The notes under the pieces: generated by a model
Database searches by the model: none
Told to the model about the DNA's origin: nothing
Seen by the model: the letters and a program-made list of their open reading frames with translations, nothing else
Shown here: positions 1 to 6,950 of the stretch, in pieces
Numbering within the stretch: position 1 is the stretch's first letter
Layout of the letters: the number at the start of each line of letters is the position of its first letter
Position numbers and translations under genes: made by a program
Source of the DNA: Subdoligranulum variabile
Lineage (GTDB): Bacteria > Bacillota > Clostridia > Oscillospirales > Ruminococcaceae
Length of the DNA stretch: 23,483 nt
NCBI GenBank assembly: GCA_003343905.1
Contig: QAKI01000058.1
Span: forward strand, 18,802-42,284
Direction: 5' to 3'

Positions 1-1009
1 GCCCGCCAGATTCGTAACTTCCTTTTGGTGCGATTTCAGACATGGGGCGGCCTAAGTCGCGGCTGGAACCAACTATTTCAAATTGATCGGGGTTGTGCTT
101 GTCAAGATAAGTGATGGGAACGCCCATATCTTCAAAGTAGTCACAGGGAATGTCAGAAGTTTTGTCTACGTTAATGGCGTCGTAATTGTCATATTTGGGA
201 TAATCTTCTTCGTTGCCATAATACTTTTTGTATAGAACTAATTTTTCATGGCGCATTGTATAATCAAGGTTTGTAAACCAGCGAACGCCTTTTACACGAA
301 TATATTTTCTACCGTTTTCATCTATACCACAGCCCGCAGCATGGAGAGGATAATCAGCAGGAACATAGAACATCCTATCTCCGCTATGAATACTTGCGCC
401 GAGCCACAATTTATTATCTTTAATCAATGGAAAAATTTCTTTATAGGTGATGGCGTTAACATTACCTATAATTAAGAAATCTTTTTGGTATGTTATGAGT
501 TGTTCAACATAATCTCTGAAAAGGCTAAACGGTGGATTTGTTACTACAATATCGGACTGTTTTAGATACTCGATGCACTCCTCAGAACGAAAATCTCCGT
601 CTCCTTTTAACTTTTTGACGCCACGCTTTCTGGATTTTAGGAGAACATCAATATCATCATCGGAAACGCCGCGACCATTTGCCATTGGAACTTCTCTAAT
701 ATCCATTACATAGCCATTGCCTGCAACGACAGGCTCATCCATCCAGTCAAAGAGGGTGAGTTGCTGGCCAATGACAGGAGAGTTGCTATAGGAAGTGCAG
801 ATTAACCTTTTTAAGCCAAGATAATTGAAATTGCGGAGGAAGAATTTACAAAAGTTGCTTTCAAAGGGGTCATCACAGTTGCATAACACAGTTTTTCCTT
901 TGAATTTATCTTCATAATGGTTTATTTCAGCTTGGATAACTTCGTATGTAGTATAAAATTCATCCTTTTTGGCGTCTTTGGCTTTGGATAGCCCTGCGTT
1001 CTTGGCCAT
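1..1009 (-). CDS. EcoRI-family adenine-specific DNA methyltransferase (3' end off window)
   Basis: This protein should transfer a methyl group from S-adenosylmethionine to adenine N6 in a specific DNA site. I read 336 codons on the minus strand without a stop; the C-terminus lies beyond base 1. The N-terminus (MAKNAGLSKAKDAKKDEFYT), the CNCDDP motif near residues 43-48 and the catalytic NPPF motif at 158-161 are the pattern I know from M.EcoRI (about 326 aa) and the family named after it, so little should be missing. I chose the ATG at 1009 because it matches the family start; its ribosome site (GAGGGAAG) is modest. An in-frame ATG at 1075 would add 22 residues. No restriction endonuclease is visible, but one could lie to the left. 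The gene is clearly AT-richer than gltX next to it, which suggests acquisition by transfer. Exact target sequence is unknown. Confidence 0.85.
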   Translation of the reverse strand, partial: MAKNAGLSKAKDAKKDEFYTTYEVIQAEINHYEDKFKGKTVLCNCDDPFESNFCKFFLRNFNYLGLKRLICTSYSNSPVIGQQLTLFDWMDEPVVAGNGYVMDIREVPMANGRGVSDDDIDVLLKSRKRGVKKLKGDGDFRSEECIEYLKQSDIVVTNPPFSLFRDYVEQLITYQKDFLIIGNVNAITYKEIFPLIKDNKLWLGASIHSGDRMFYVPADYPLHAAGCGIDENGRKYIRVKGVRWFTNLDYTMRHEKLVLYKKYYGNEEDYPKYDNYDAINVDKTSDIPCDYFEDMGVPITYLDKHNPDQFEIVGSSRDLGRPMSEIAPKGSYESGG

Positions 1010-1123
1010 TCTGCTTCCCTCATTATTCGTATTTTGTAAATAGTTTCCTACATAGGGGAAATTATCTTTTTTCATCGTATCATAAAGGGATTGAAAAGGC
1101 AATAAGCATAAAACTATTTGCCG

Positions 1124-1240
1124 CTCTTTTCTTGGAAGAAAAGGGCCCAAAAGAACTTTTAATAAAAACGGACAGGGGGCTGCGGCCCCCTGTCCGTTTT
1201 GGGTAGAATTTCTTTGGTCCTTTCTTTGCAAAGAAAGGAC
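1124..1240. repeat. Repeat D, full cassette 1 (palindrome - hairpin - palindrome)
   Basis: The right half is a perfect 24-bp palindrome at 1217-1240 (GTCCTTTCTTTG / CAAAGAAAGGAC) preceded by AATTTCTTTG. The left half is a related, weaker inverted unit (CTTTTCTT-GG-AAGAAAAG, then AAAAGAACTTTT). Between them is a GC-rich hairpin at 1165-1200. The same layout recurs at 4648-4751, and half-units occur at 4466, 4572, 14199 and 17609. On the minus strand the order is gltX stop, 7 nt, palindrome, CCAAAGAAA, hairpin, T-run. Confidence 0.85.
1165..1200 (-). terminator. Intrinsic terminator of gltX (bidirectional)
   Basis: The arms AAAACGGACAGGGGGC and GCCCCCTGTCCGTTTT pair perfectly over 16 bp around a 4-nt loop. 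Both strands end in a short T-run, so it could stop transcription in either direction. It lies 47 nt past the gltX stop codon and ahead of the methyltransferase gene, separating the two. Confidence 0.85.
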
Positions 1241-1247
1241 GGATTAC

Positions 1248-2693
1248 TTACAGCCGGTTCAACGCTTCCTGTACACGAGAGATCGTTTCCTCCCGGCCCA
1301 GCATGGCGGCCAGATCGGTGCCACCGCCCGGCGTGCGGCTCTTGCCGGACAGCGCGATGCCCAGCGGGTACAAAAGCCAGCCGTTCTTCTTCTCCATCCC
1401 CTCGGCCAGCGTCTTGCAGGCTTCAAAGATGGCGTCCCGGTTCCAGTCGGTCACGCCCTCCAGCACCGGCAGCAGGGCCGTCAGGGCTTCCCTGGCGCTT
1501 TCCGGCGTGGTTTTCTGCTTCTTGTTGCGGTAGAGTTCCGCGTCATAGGGCAGCACCGCGTCGAAGAAGTCCAACTGCGGGGGGATGTCCTCCAGCACTT
1601 CGCAGCGGGGCTGGAGGTTCGCGCACAGCAGGTCGCGGTCGATGTCCCGCTGCACCGCGCGGTCGATGAAAGGATCGGCCAGACGGCGGAACTCCTCCGC
1701 CGGCAGGGCGCGGATGTAGGCCGCGTTGATGGCCCGCAGCTTCAGCGGGTCAAAGATGGCCGGGGACTTCGAGATGCGCGCCGGGTCCCAGATCTTCACC
1801 ATTTCGTCCAGGCTGAAGATCTCCTGTTCGCCTTCGGGCGCCCAGCCCAGCAGCAGCAGGTAGTTCAGCACCGCCGCGGGCAGATAGCCTTTCGCCACCA
1901 GGTCCTGATAGCTGGCGTCGCCGTTGCGCTTGGACAGCTTGTTCTGGGCGTCCTTCATGACCGGCGGGCAGTGGATGTAGACCGGCTTCTCCCACCCGAA
2001 GGCGTCGTACAGCAGGTTGTACTTGGGCGTGCTGGACAGGTACTCGCTGCCGCGGATGACGTGGGTGATGCCCATCAGGTGGTCGTCCACCACGTTGGCG
2101 AAGTTGTAGGTGGGCATGCCGTCGGTCTTGATGAGGATCTGGTCGTCCAGTTCGCTGACGTTCACCTCGATGTGGCCGTACACCACGTCGTCAAAGGCGG
2201 CCACGCCGCTTTCGGGGATCTTCTGCCGGATGACGTAGGGTTCCCCGGCGGCCAGCTTGGCGGCCACTTCCGCTTCGGAAAGGTCGCGGCAGTGCCCGTC
2301 GTAGTGGGTCATCTCGCCGGCGGCGCGCTGGGCCTCGTGCAGTTCGTTCAGCCGTTCTTCGGTGCAGAAGCAGTAGTACGCCTTGCCCGCCTTGACGAGC
2401 TGCTCGGCATACTGCTTGAACATGCCCATGCGCTGGCTCTGCACATAGGGGCCGACGGGGCCGCCCACGTCGGGGCCTTCGTCCCAGGTCAGGCCGGTGG
2501 CGCGCAGGGTGCCGTAGATGATGTCGGTAGCGCCTTCCACCAGGCGGCCCTGGTCGGTGTCCTCGATGCGCAGGATGAAGGTGCCGCCGTTGTGGCGGGC
2601 CTGCAGATAGGTATAGAGCGCGGTGCGCAGGTTGCCCACGTGCATGTAGCCGGTGGGCGACGGCGCAAAGCGGGTACGGACGTTGGATGCCAT
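1248..2693 (-). CDS. gltX: Glutamate--tRNA ligase
   Basis: Class I aminoacyl-tRNA synthetase that charges tRNA-Glu (and, in bacteria lacking glutaminyl-tRNA synthetase, often tRNA-Gln) with glutamate in the cytosol. The 481-residue length fits the family. The HIGH-type motif is HVGN at 18-21 after FAPSPTG, and the KMSKS-type loop is KLSKR at 252-256. Cysteines at 108, 110 and 135 could form the zinc site of the family. The remaining C-terminal part is the anticodon-binding helical domain. The ATG at 2693 follows AAAGGGG at a 9-nt spacing. Downstream it runs into a repeat D cassette and a strong terminator. Upstream, only repeats A, B and E separate it from hflX; a candidate promoter lies at 3124-3151, which would give a leader of about 420 nt. 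Confidence 0.97.
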   Translation of the reverse strand: MASNVRTRFAPSPTGYMHVGNLRTALYTYLQARHNGGTFILRIEDTDQGRLVEGATDIIYGTLRATGLTWDEGPDVGGPVGPYVQSQRMGMFKQYAEQLVKAGKAYYCFCTEERLNELHEAQRAAGEMTHYDGHCRDLSEAEVAAKLAAGEPYVIRQKIPESGVAAFDDVVYGHIEVNVSELDDQILIKTDGMPTYNFANVVDDHLMGITHVIRGSEYLSSTPKYNLLYDAFGWEKPVYIHCPPVMKDAQNKLSKRNGDASYQDLVAKGYLPAAVLNYLLLLGWAPEGEQEIFSLDEMVKIWDPARISKSPAIFDPLKLRAINAAYIRALPAEEFRRLADPFIDRAVQRDIDRDLLCANLQPRCEVLEDIPPQLDFFDAVLPYDAELYRNKKQKTTPESAREALTALLPVLEGVTDWNRDAIFEACKTLAEGMEKKNGWLLYPLGIALSGKSRTPGGGTDLAAMLGREETISRVQEALNRL

Positions 2694-2717
2694 AATACTA
2701 ACCCCTTTATCGTTTTT

Positions 2718-3017
2718 TCAAAAGGGGCAACACTCGCCCACGGCGGTGCCTGAGGCTCGTGTTTCCCCTCTTTGGAATTACGGGTTGCGGTTCCCGCATT
2801 GCGCTGCGCGCCTTGGAACGGCGCTTGCGCTCTGCGACCGCGGCCCCTGCTCCGCCTTGCTGTATCCGCCACTGGCGGCGCTCGGCTTCGCAGCCCTTCG
2901 ACAAAATTTTACCCAAAACCGCGCACTCGTCGCGGGGCTCCTCGCACACAATTTTGGGCAAAATTTCCCTGTATGTGTCGCCATCGTCGGCACATGTCCG
3001 CCGATGGCGACGGTTTA
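2718..3017 (+). repeat. Repeat A, copy 1 (structured dispersed element, interrupted by repeat B)
   Basis: It starts CAAAAGGGGCAACACTCG and ends CGATGGCGACGGTTTA. Two stems are obvious: 2904-2918 with 2952-2966 (15-nt arms, one mismatch) and 2977-2986 with 3002-3011 (GTCGCCATCG / CGATGGCGAC, perfect). Related copies lie at 9722-9904 (inverted) and 17411-17598. This copy is about 115 bp longer because repeat B sits inside it, between GGAAT and CTTCGAC, which are separated by only CCC in copies 2 and 3. The element begins 24 bp upstream of the gltX start, in the antisense orientation. Confidence 0.85.
2780..2896 (+). repeat. Repeat B, copy 1 (117-bp MITE-like unit nested in repeat A)
   Basis: This unit aligns without gaps to the inverted copy at 9511-9627 with about 18 differences in 117 positions by eye. 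It begins GGGTTGCGG and ends CGCAGCCC, an imperfect terminal inverted repeat that is clearer in the other copy (CCGCAGCCC). No protein-coding potential is evident. The clean interruption of repeat A indicates that it moved as a unit. Confidence 0.75.
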
Positions 3018-3036
3018 GAATTTCTTTCGGCAGTCT

Positions 3037-3140
3037 GAGCGGGCCGCAGGCCCGCGATCCACCAAATTTATTATCTATTATCTATTATCTATTATCTTTT
3101 ATCTTTTATCTCTTATCTTTTCTATTATCTCTTATCTTTT
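3037..3140 (+). repeat. Repeat E, copy 1 (GC palindrome plus heptamer array)
   Basis: The GC palindrome GCGGGCCGCAGGCCCGC at 3039-3055 is followed by GATCCACC and then by about ten tandem heptamers of the form TATTATC, TTTTATC or TCTTATC (3069-3140). An inverted copy with the same order and fewer intact heptamers lies at 11528-11621. Both copies sit within about 130 bp of the end or start of a gene. Confidence 0.8.
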
Positions 3141-3151
3141 CGCTTTGTCAA
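3124..3151 (-). promoter_or_regulatory. Candidate gltX promoter inside repeat E
   Basis: On the minus strand TTGACA (3146-3151) is followed after 16 nt by GATAAT (3124-3129). The -35 is perfect, but the -10 is made of the heptamer repeat itself, so a chance match is possible. It starts 19 nt past the hflX stop codon. Confidence 0.4.
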
Positions 3152-3170
3152 GGCGCGCCGGGCCTACCCG

Positions 3171-4457
3171 TCAGAGCAGATACTCCTCGAACCGGTGCAG
3201 GTCGTCGATCTTGACGGTGGCGCGGTAATACACGCCGTTTTCGCGGTATTCCTCGGCGGTGACGCTGCCGCGGCTGCGCAGGATGTCGGCCAGCGCCAGC
3301 TTGTCATAGGGCAGCAGGACTTCGATGCCGCGCACCCGGTGGCCCAGCACTTCGTCCAGGCGGGCCAGCAGTTCGGGCAGGCCGCGGCCGGTCTTGGCGC
3401 TGGTCAGCAGCAGGGTGGGGTCAAAGGCCGTCAGGTTGGCGGCGTCGCATTTGTTGTACACCACCAGTTGGGGGATCTGCCCGCAGTCCAGCGTGGACAG
3501 CACCTCGTCGGTGACGGCCAGTTGTTCGGGGGCCTGCGGGTCCGATGCGTCGGCCACCTTGACGATCACGTCCGCAAAGGCGGCTTCCTCCAGCGTGCTT
3601 TTGAAGGCGTCCACCAGATGGTGCGGCAGGCGGCTCACAAAGCCTACGGTGTCCACCAGGATGGCCTGCAGGCCGCTGGGCAGCGTCAGTTTGCGGGCGG
3701 TGGGGTCCAGCGTGGCGAACAGCATATCGGCCTCAAAGATCTGGTCGCCGCACAGAGCGTTCAGCAGGCTGGACTTGCCCACATTGGTGTAGCCCACCAG
3801 CGCGATGACCGGGACGTTGTTTTTCCGGCGGGCGCGGCGGGTCTCGCCCCGGCGCTTTTCCAGTTCGGCCAGTTTTTGTTCCAGGTGTTCGATGCGGTGG
3901 TGCAGGTGGCGGCGGTCCAGTTCCAGCTTGGTCTCGCCGGCGCCGCGGCGGGCGCCGCCCCCGCCGCCACCGCCGCCGCCCTGGCGGCTCAGGCTTTCGC
4001 CCAGGCCCTGCAGCCGGGGCAGTTGGTAGCGCAGCATGGCAAGTTCGGTTTGCAGTTTGCCCTCGTTGGTGGTGGCGCGGGCGCGGAAAATTTCCAGGAT
4101 CAGCAGCGTGCGGTCCAGCACTTCCACTTGCAGCGCCGCCGAAAGGTTGCGGATCTGGCTGCCGGTCAACTCGCCGTCAAAGATGGCGGCGGCCGCCTGC
4201 ACGTTCTGGCAGACGAACCGGGCTTCCTCCACCTTGCCGGCGCCCAGCAGCGTGGCGGCTTCGGGCGCGCTGCGTTTCTGCACCACCTCGGCCACGGCGT
4301 CCATGCCGTTGGCTTCGGCCAGCGCGCGCAGTTCCGCCAGGCTGCGGTCCATATCATAACGGCCCTGGTTCAGCGCCAGCAGCACCACGGGCAAAGCGTC
4401 GCCCTCGGTGCGCTTCTGCGCGGTAGTGCCAAAATCCAATTCGATCGTGTCGCTCAT
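3171..4457 (-). CDS. hflX: Ribosome-associated GTPase HflX
   Basis: HflX binds the large ribosomal subunit and, in characterised bacteria, splits or rescues stalled ribosomes using GTP. The 428-residue protein has the HflX N-terminal domain (about 20-200, including the LLGAGKVEE segment and a basic coiled coil at 176-212). The G domain follows, with GYTNVGKS at 222-229 (G1), DTVGF at 269-273 (G3), NKCD at 335-338 (G4) and SAKTGRG at 353-359 (G5). A run of nine glycines at 160-168 sits in the linker before the coiled coil, where the family usually has a glycine-rich segment. The ATG at 4457 has GGAGGT 4 nt upstream, and a repeat D palindrome abuts that ribosome site. It is co-directional with the flanking genes but separated from them by repeats. 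Confidence 0.96.
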   Translation of the reverse strand: MSDTIELDFGTTAQKRTEGDALPVVLLALNQGRYDMDRSLAELRALAEANGMDAVAEVVQKRSAPEAATLLGAGKVEEARFVCQNVQAAAAIFDGELTGSQIRNLSAALQVEVLDRTLLILEIFRARATTNEGKLQTELAMLRYQLPRLQGLGESLSRQGGGGGGGGGARRGAGETKLELDRRHLHHRIEHLEQKLAELEKRRGETRRARRKNNVPVIALVGYTNVGKSSLLNALCGDQIFEADMLFATLDPTARKLTLPSGLQAILVDTVGFVSRLPHHLVDAFKSTLEEAAFADVIVKVADASDPQAPEQLAVTDEVLSTLDCGQIPQLVVYNKCDAANLTAFDPTLLLTSAKTGRGLPELLARLDEVLGHRVRGIEVLLPYDKLALADILRSRGSVTAEEYRENGVYYRATVKIDDLHRFEEYLL

Positions 4458-4465
4458 ATTACCTC

Positions 4466-4503
4466 CTTACTTTCTTGGAAGAAAGTAAGCAAAGAACTTT
4501 TAA
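4466..4503. repeat. Repeat D half-unit abutting the hflX ribosome site
   Basis: CTTACTTTCTT-GG-AAGAAAGTAAG is a perfect dyad at 4466-4489, followed by CAAAGAACTTTT. On the hflX mRNA strand the hairpin's 3' arm ends in GTAAG, whose last G is the first G of the GGAGGT ribosome site. It could therefore influence translation of hflX. Confidence 0.75.
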
Positions 4504-4571
4504 CGGTTCATCCCGTCAGCGGGTCATGGCCGAAAAGCGGCTGCACCCGGAAGCGGGGATGTGTCTGTGTT

Positions 4572-4594
4572 CGAAAGTAAGCAAAGAACTTTTC
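4572..4594. repeat. Repeat D remnant (one arm)
   Basis: GAAAGTAAGCAAAGAACTTTT matches the right arm and tail of the units at 4466 and 4648, but the left arm is missing. It appears to be a decayed copy. Confidence 0.65.
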
Positions 4595-4616
4595 ATGGGT
4601 TGACCCGGAAAGGAAC

Positions 4617-4641
4617 GGCGGGGTCAAGACCCCGCCCTACA
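4617..4641 (-). repeat. Repeat C, copy 1
   Basis: The arms GGCGGGGTC and GACCCCGCC surround AA, followed by CTACA. The 25-bp block is identical, in inverted orientation, to 9324-9348. It is a short GC palindrome in a non-coding stretch. Confidence 0.75.
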
Positions 4642-4647
4642 GGGCCG

Positions 4648-4751
4648 CTTACTTTCTTGAAAGAAAGTAAGCAAAGAACTTTTACCTAAAATCGCACATT
4701 TGTGCGATTTTTATTGGAATTTCTTTGGTTCTTTCTTTGTAAAGAAAGAAC
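4648..4751. repeat. Repeat D, full cassette 2 (palindrome - terminator - palindrome)
   Basis: The left palindrome CTTACTTTCTT-GA-AAGAAAGTAAG (4648-4671) and tail CAAAGAACTTTT are followed by a terminator hairpin (4688-4711), then GGAATTTCTTTGG and the right palindrome GTTCTTTCTTTG / TAAAGAAAGAAC (4728-4751). It aligns unit for unit with cassette 1 at 1124-1240, except that the central hairpin has a different sequence. On the minus strand it follows the acetyltransferase stop codon by 21 nt. Confidence 0.85.
4688..4711 (-). terminator. Intrinsic terminator downstream of the acetyltransferase (bidirectional)
   Basis: AAAATCGCACA and TGTGCGATTTT form an 11-bp dyad with T-runs on both strands. 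It closes the minus-strand surface-glycan block before hflX. The same hairpin type (AAAATCGCA...TGCGATTTT) occurs at 14239 and 17612. Confidence 0.75.
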
Positions 4752-4772
4752 AACGAGCCCCTTTTGACGAGT

Positions 4773-5348
4773 TCACTCGTTGACGCAGCGGTACGCCCGG
4801 CAGGGGACCGGCGTGCCGTCAAATTTATGGTCGGTCACGTCATGGTCATAGACGAACCCCGCCTTTTGCAGCACGGCGCCGCTGGCTACGTTGTCGTGGG
4901 CGTGTACGGCGGCCAGCCATTGGCCGCCCACCGTGCCGAACCAGTAATCCCGCACGGCGCACAGCGCCTCGGTGGCATAGCCGTGGTCCCACCATTTGCG
5001 GCCCAGCGCGTAGCCGACCTCCCAGGGGCCGCCCAGGCGCTCGGTGTTCAGGTGCCAGCCGGTTTTCAGCTCGTCGGCCGGGAACAGGCTGATGGTGCCG
5101 AACAGCACCGTGCTGCGCTTGTCGGTGATGCCCCACTGGTAATAGCTGGGGTCGGCGTAGTGCTTCTCCCACTCGTTGAGCAGTTCCGCCGTTTCGCTCC
5201 AACTGCGGTGGGGGTTCCACCGCAGATACCGGGTCACTTCGGGGTCGGCGGCCCAGTTGTTGAACATCATTTCACAGTCATCGGTGGAAAGCCGCCGCAG
5301 CAGCAGGCGGCCGCTCTCCAATGTTTGGGTGCCGCAGTGTTTCATCAT
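4773..5348 (-). CDS. GNAT-family N-acetyltransferase (RimJ/RimL type)
   Basis: Likely cytosolic acetyl-CoA-dependent N-acetyltransferase; the substrate is not evident. The 191-residue protein has the RimJ/RimL pattern: an N-terminal LESGRLLLRRL strand, an SDD-like early helix (STDDCEMMFNNWAADPEV), WEVGYALGRKWWDHGYATEAL in the acetyl-CoA binding region, and N-x-AS-x-x-VLQKAGF near the C-terminus (HAHDNVASGAVLQKAGF). I start it at the first ATG of an ATG-ATG pair at 5348 because AAGGAG lies 9 nt upstream; a longer reading frame exists but has no ribosome site. It follows the flippase gene by 48 nt and is probably the last gene of that block, ending at a repeat D terminator. Whether it modifies a sugar nucleotide for the glycan or is an independent resistance or ribosomal-protein acetylase cannot be decided here. 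Confidence 0.9.
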   Translation of the reverse strand: MMKHCGTQTLESGRLLLRRLSTDDCEMMFNNWAADPEVTRYLRWNPHRSWSETAELLNEWEKHYADPSYYQWGITDKRSTVLFGTISLFPADELKTGWHLNTERLGGPWEVGYALGRKWWDHGYATEALCAVRDYWFGTVGGQWLAAVHAHDNVASGAVLQKAGFVYDHDVTDHKFDGTPVPCRAYRCVNE

Positions 5349-5396
5349 AAAATGCGCTCCTTCGTTTTCGGGTACGCATGGCAAATGGGTATCGCT

Positions 5397-6887
5397 TTAG
5401 TGCCGGGGCGCGATGACACGCCGCAGCAGGGCCAGCGCCATCTGCCACAGTTTTTGCAGCTGGGGGCGGTAGAGCGTGCAGTAAATGAACACGATCATGC
5501 CCACCAGCAGGAATTTGAGTATAAAGTGGTCGTAGAACACCACGCCCACGCAGGTGGCCGCCAGCGCCAGCAGAAAGCCGGACACCGTGCGCCCGTAGTT
5601 GGGGATGGTGCGGTAATAATACTGCCCCGTGATGGTGCGGTACAAAAACATCGCCGCGTTGCCGGCCGCCACGGCCGCCGCCGCGCCGGTCACGCTGTAC
5701 AGCGGCACCAGCCAGGCGCACAGGGCCACGTTGACGACCACGCCCAGCCCCACGCCGATGGTGTCGTGGTGGGGGCGGCGGGCGATGGCGTTGCCGTAGA
5801 CCGTGCCTTCGATCAGGATGGAAAATACCGCCGACAGCATCATCACCGGGAAGAACCGCAGGCAGGCGGCCTTGTCCGGGAAGATCAGGAAGATCACGTC
5901 CTCGAACATGATGAGCACGCAGAAGAACCCGAACACCAGAAAATTCAGCACGTCATGGATGCGGCCGATGCGGTCCTGCTCGGTGCGGTAGTGGGCGTAA
6001 ACATACGGACCCCAGTAGGTGGAAAAGCCCGCCTGCACGGTGGTCACCAGCAGCGCCAGCGTGTAGGCGAATTCAAACAGGCCCTGGGACGTGGCGCCCG
6101 ACCCCGCCGCCAGGAACGACAGGCAGACCGAGCGGTACAGCGGCGTCAGGATGGCGGCCGGGGCCAGCAGCAGGCCGTAGGGCAGCATCATGCGGTAGAT
6201 GCCGCGGTCCGCCTTGAGGGCGTTCAGCCCGTGCGGCGTGGCGGAAACTTCGTCCCGCGTGGTGCCGATGGCCCGGAACCAGAACGCGATGGCTACGCCG
6301 CCGAACCCCGCCAGCGCCGCCCCGATGAAGGCCCAGACGTTGGAGGTGAAGAAGCCAGGCAGCAGATAGATCAGGTTCAGGCAGGCGTTCATCCACAGGG
6401 TCTGCACGGTGTAGGCGCGCACGTCGTTTTCCAGGCGCAGCAGTACGTTCACATACCGCACCAGCATATACAGCGCGGCGTTCAGGAACAAAAACGGCAC
6501 CAGCGCCGCGCCGCCCTGCCCCAGGCCAAAGGCCACCGCCAGCGTGGGGGCAAAGAACAGGCTGGCCCCGGCCCCTACCACCAGCATCACCAGCAGCGAA
6601 AGCCGCACGCAGGCCAGGAACATCCCCCGGCCGGTGGTGCCTTTGGGGGGTTCGCGGTAAAAGCGCAGCAGCGCCTGGTCCAGCCCCAGCATGCCTAAGT
6701 TCATCAGCGACATGGTGTACGCCATGAAGGTGGCGGGTACGGCGTAGGTGCCCGCGGGCAGGATGCCTTTGATGATGAGCGCCGCGCCGCTGATAAAGAA
6801 CCCCAGATAGGTGGCGATGGAATATTTCATCACGTTGCCCACGAAGCTCTCGCTCCGGGCGGGCTTTTGCTGCGGCGTATCGGCCAT
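5397..6887 (-). CDS. Polysaccharide flippase (MATE/MOP superfamily, Wzx-like)
   Basis: Integral membrane protein expected to flip lipid-linked oligosaccharides across the cytoplasmic membrane. The 496 residues form about 12-14 hydrophobic segments spread over the whole length, starting with the cytoplasmic stretch ADTPQQKPARSES and then VMKYSIATYLGFFISGAALI, the usual N-terminus of polysaccharide biosynthesis/export proteins. The start ATG at 6887 has AGGAAGGTGG 4 nt upstream; an upstream in-frame ATG is not needed. Length fits the family (about 480-510). It lies 63 nt after the surface-carbohydrate gene and 48 nt before the acetyltransferase, in the same direction, consistent with one operon. 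A lipid II flippase (MurJ) is the main alternative, but the neighbouring O-acylation genes favour a surface polysaccharide. Confidence 0.88.
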   Translation of the reverse strand: MADTPQQKPARSESFVGNVMKYSIATYLGFFISGAALIIKGILPAGTYAVPATFMAYTMSLMNLGMLGLDQALLRFYREPPKGTTGRGMFLACVRLSLLVMLVVGAGASLFFAPTLAVAFGLGQGGAALVPFLFLNAALYMLVRYVNVLLRLENDVRAYTVQTLWMNACLNLIYLLPGFFTSNVWAFIGAALAGFGGVAIAFWFRAIGTTRDEVSATPHGLNALKADRGIYRMMLPYGLLLAPAAILTPLYRSVCLSFLAAGSGATSQGLFEFAYTLALLVTTVQAGFSTYWGPYVYAHYRTEQDRIGRIHDVLNFLVFGFFCVLIMFEDVIFLIFPDKAACLRFFPVMMLSAVFSILIEGTVYGNAIARRPHHDTIGVGLGVVVNVALCAWLVPLYSVTGAAAAVAAGNAAMFLYRTITGQYYYRTIPNYGRTVSGFLLALAATCVGVVFYDHFILKFLLVGMIVFIYCTLYRPQLQKLWQMALALLRRVIAPRH

Positions 6888-6950
6888 AGGGCCACCTTCC
6901 TTTCTATGGGGTACGAACAAGAGAGTTTTTTGGGGGACGCCGCCGGCGCG

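Noticed and set aside
2718..3017. T-box leader of gltX in repeat A
   Set aside because: ACCGCG occurs, but on the plus strand and without the GGTGGNACCGCG context or specifier stem. The same text recurs near unrelated genes.
3069..3140. Heptamer array as a CRISPR array
   Set aside because: The units are 7 bp, contiguous and without spacers, and no cas gene is present.
4764..6698. 644-codon plus-strand reading frame
   Set aside because: It is antisense to the acetyltransferase and flippase genes, is rich in His, Gln, Ala and Gly as GC-rich shadows are, has no ribosome site, and matches no family.
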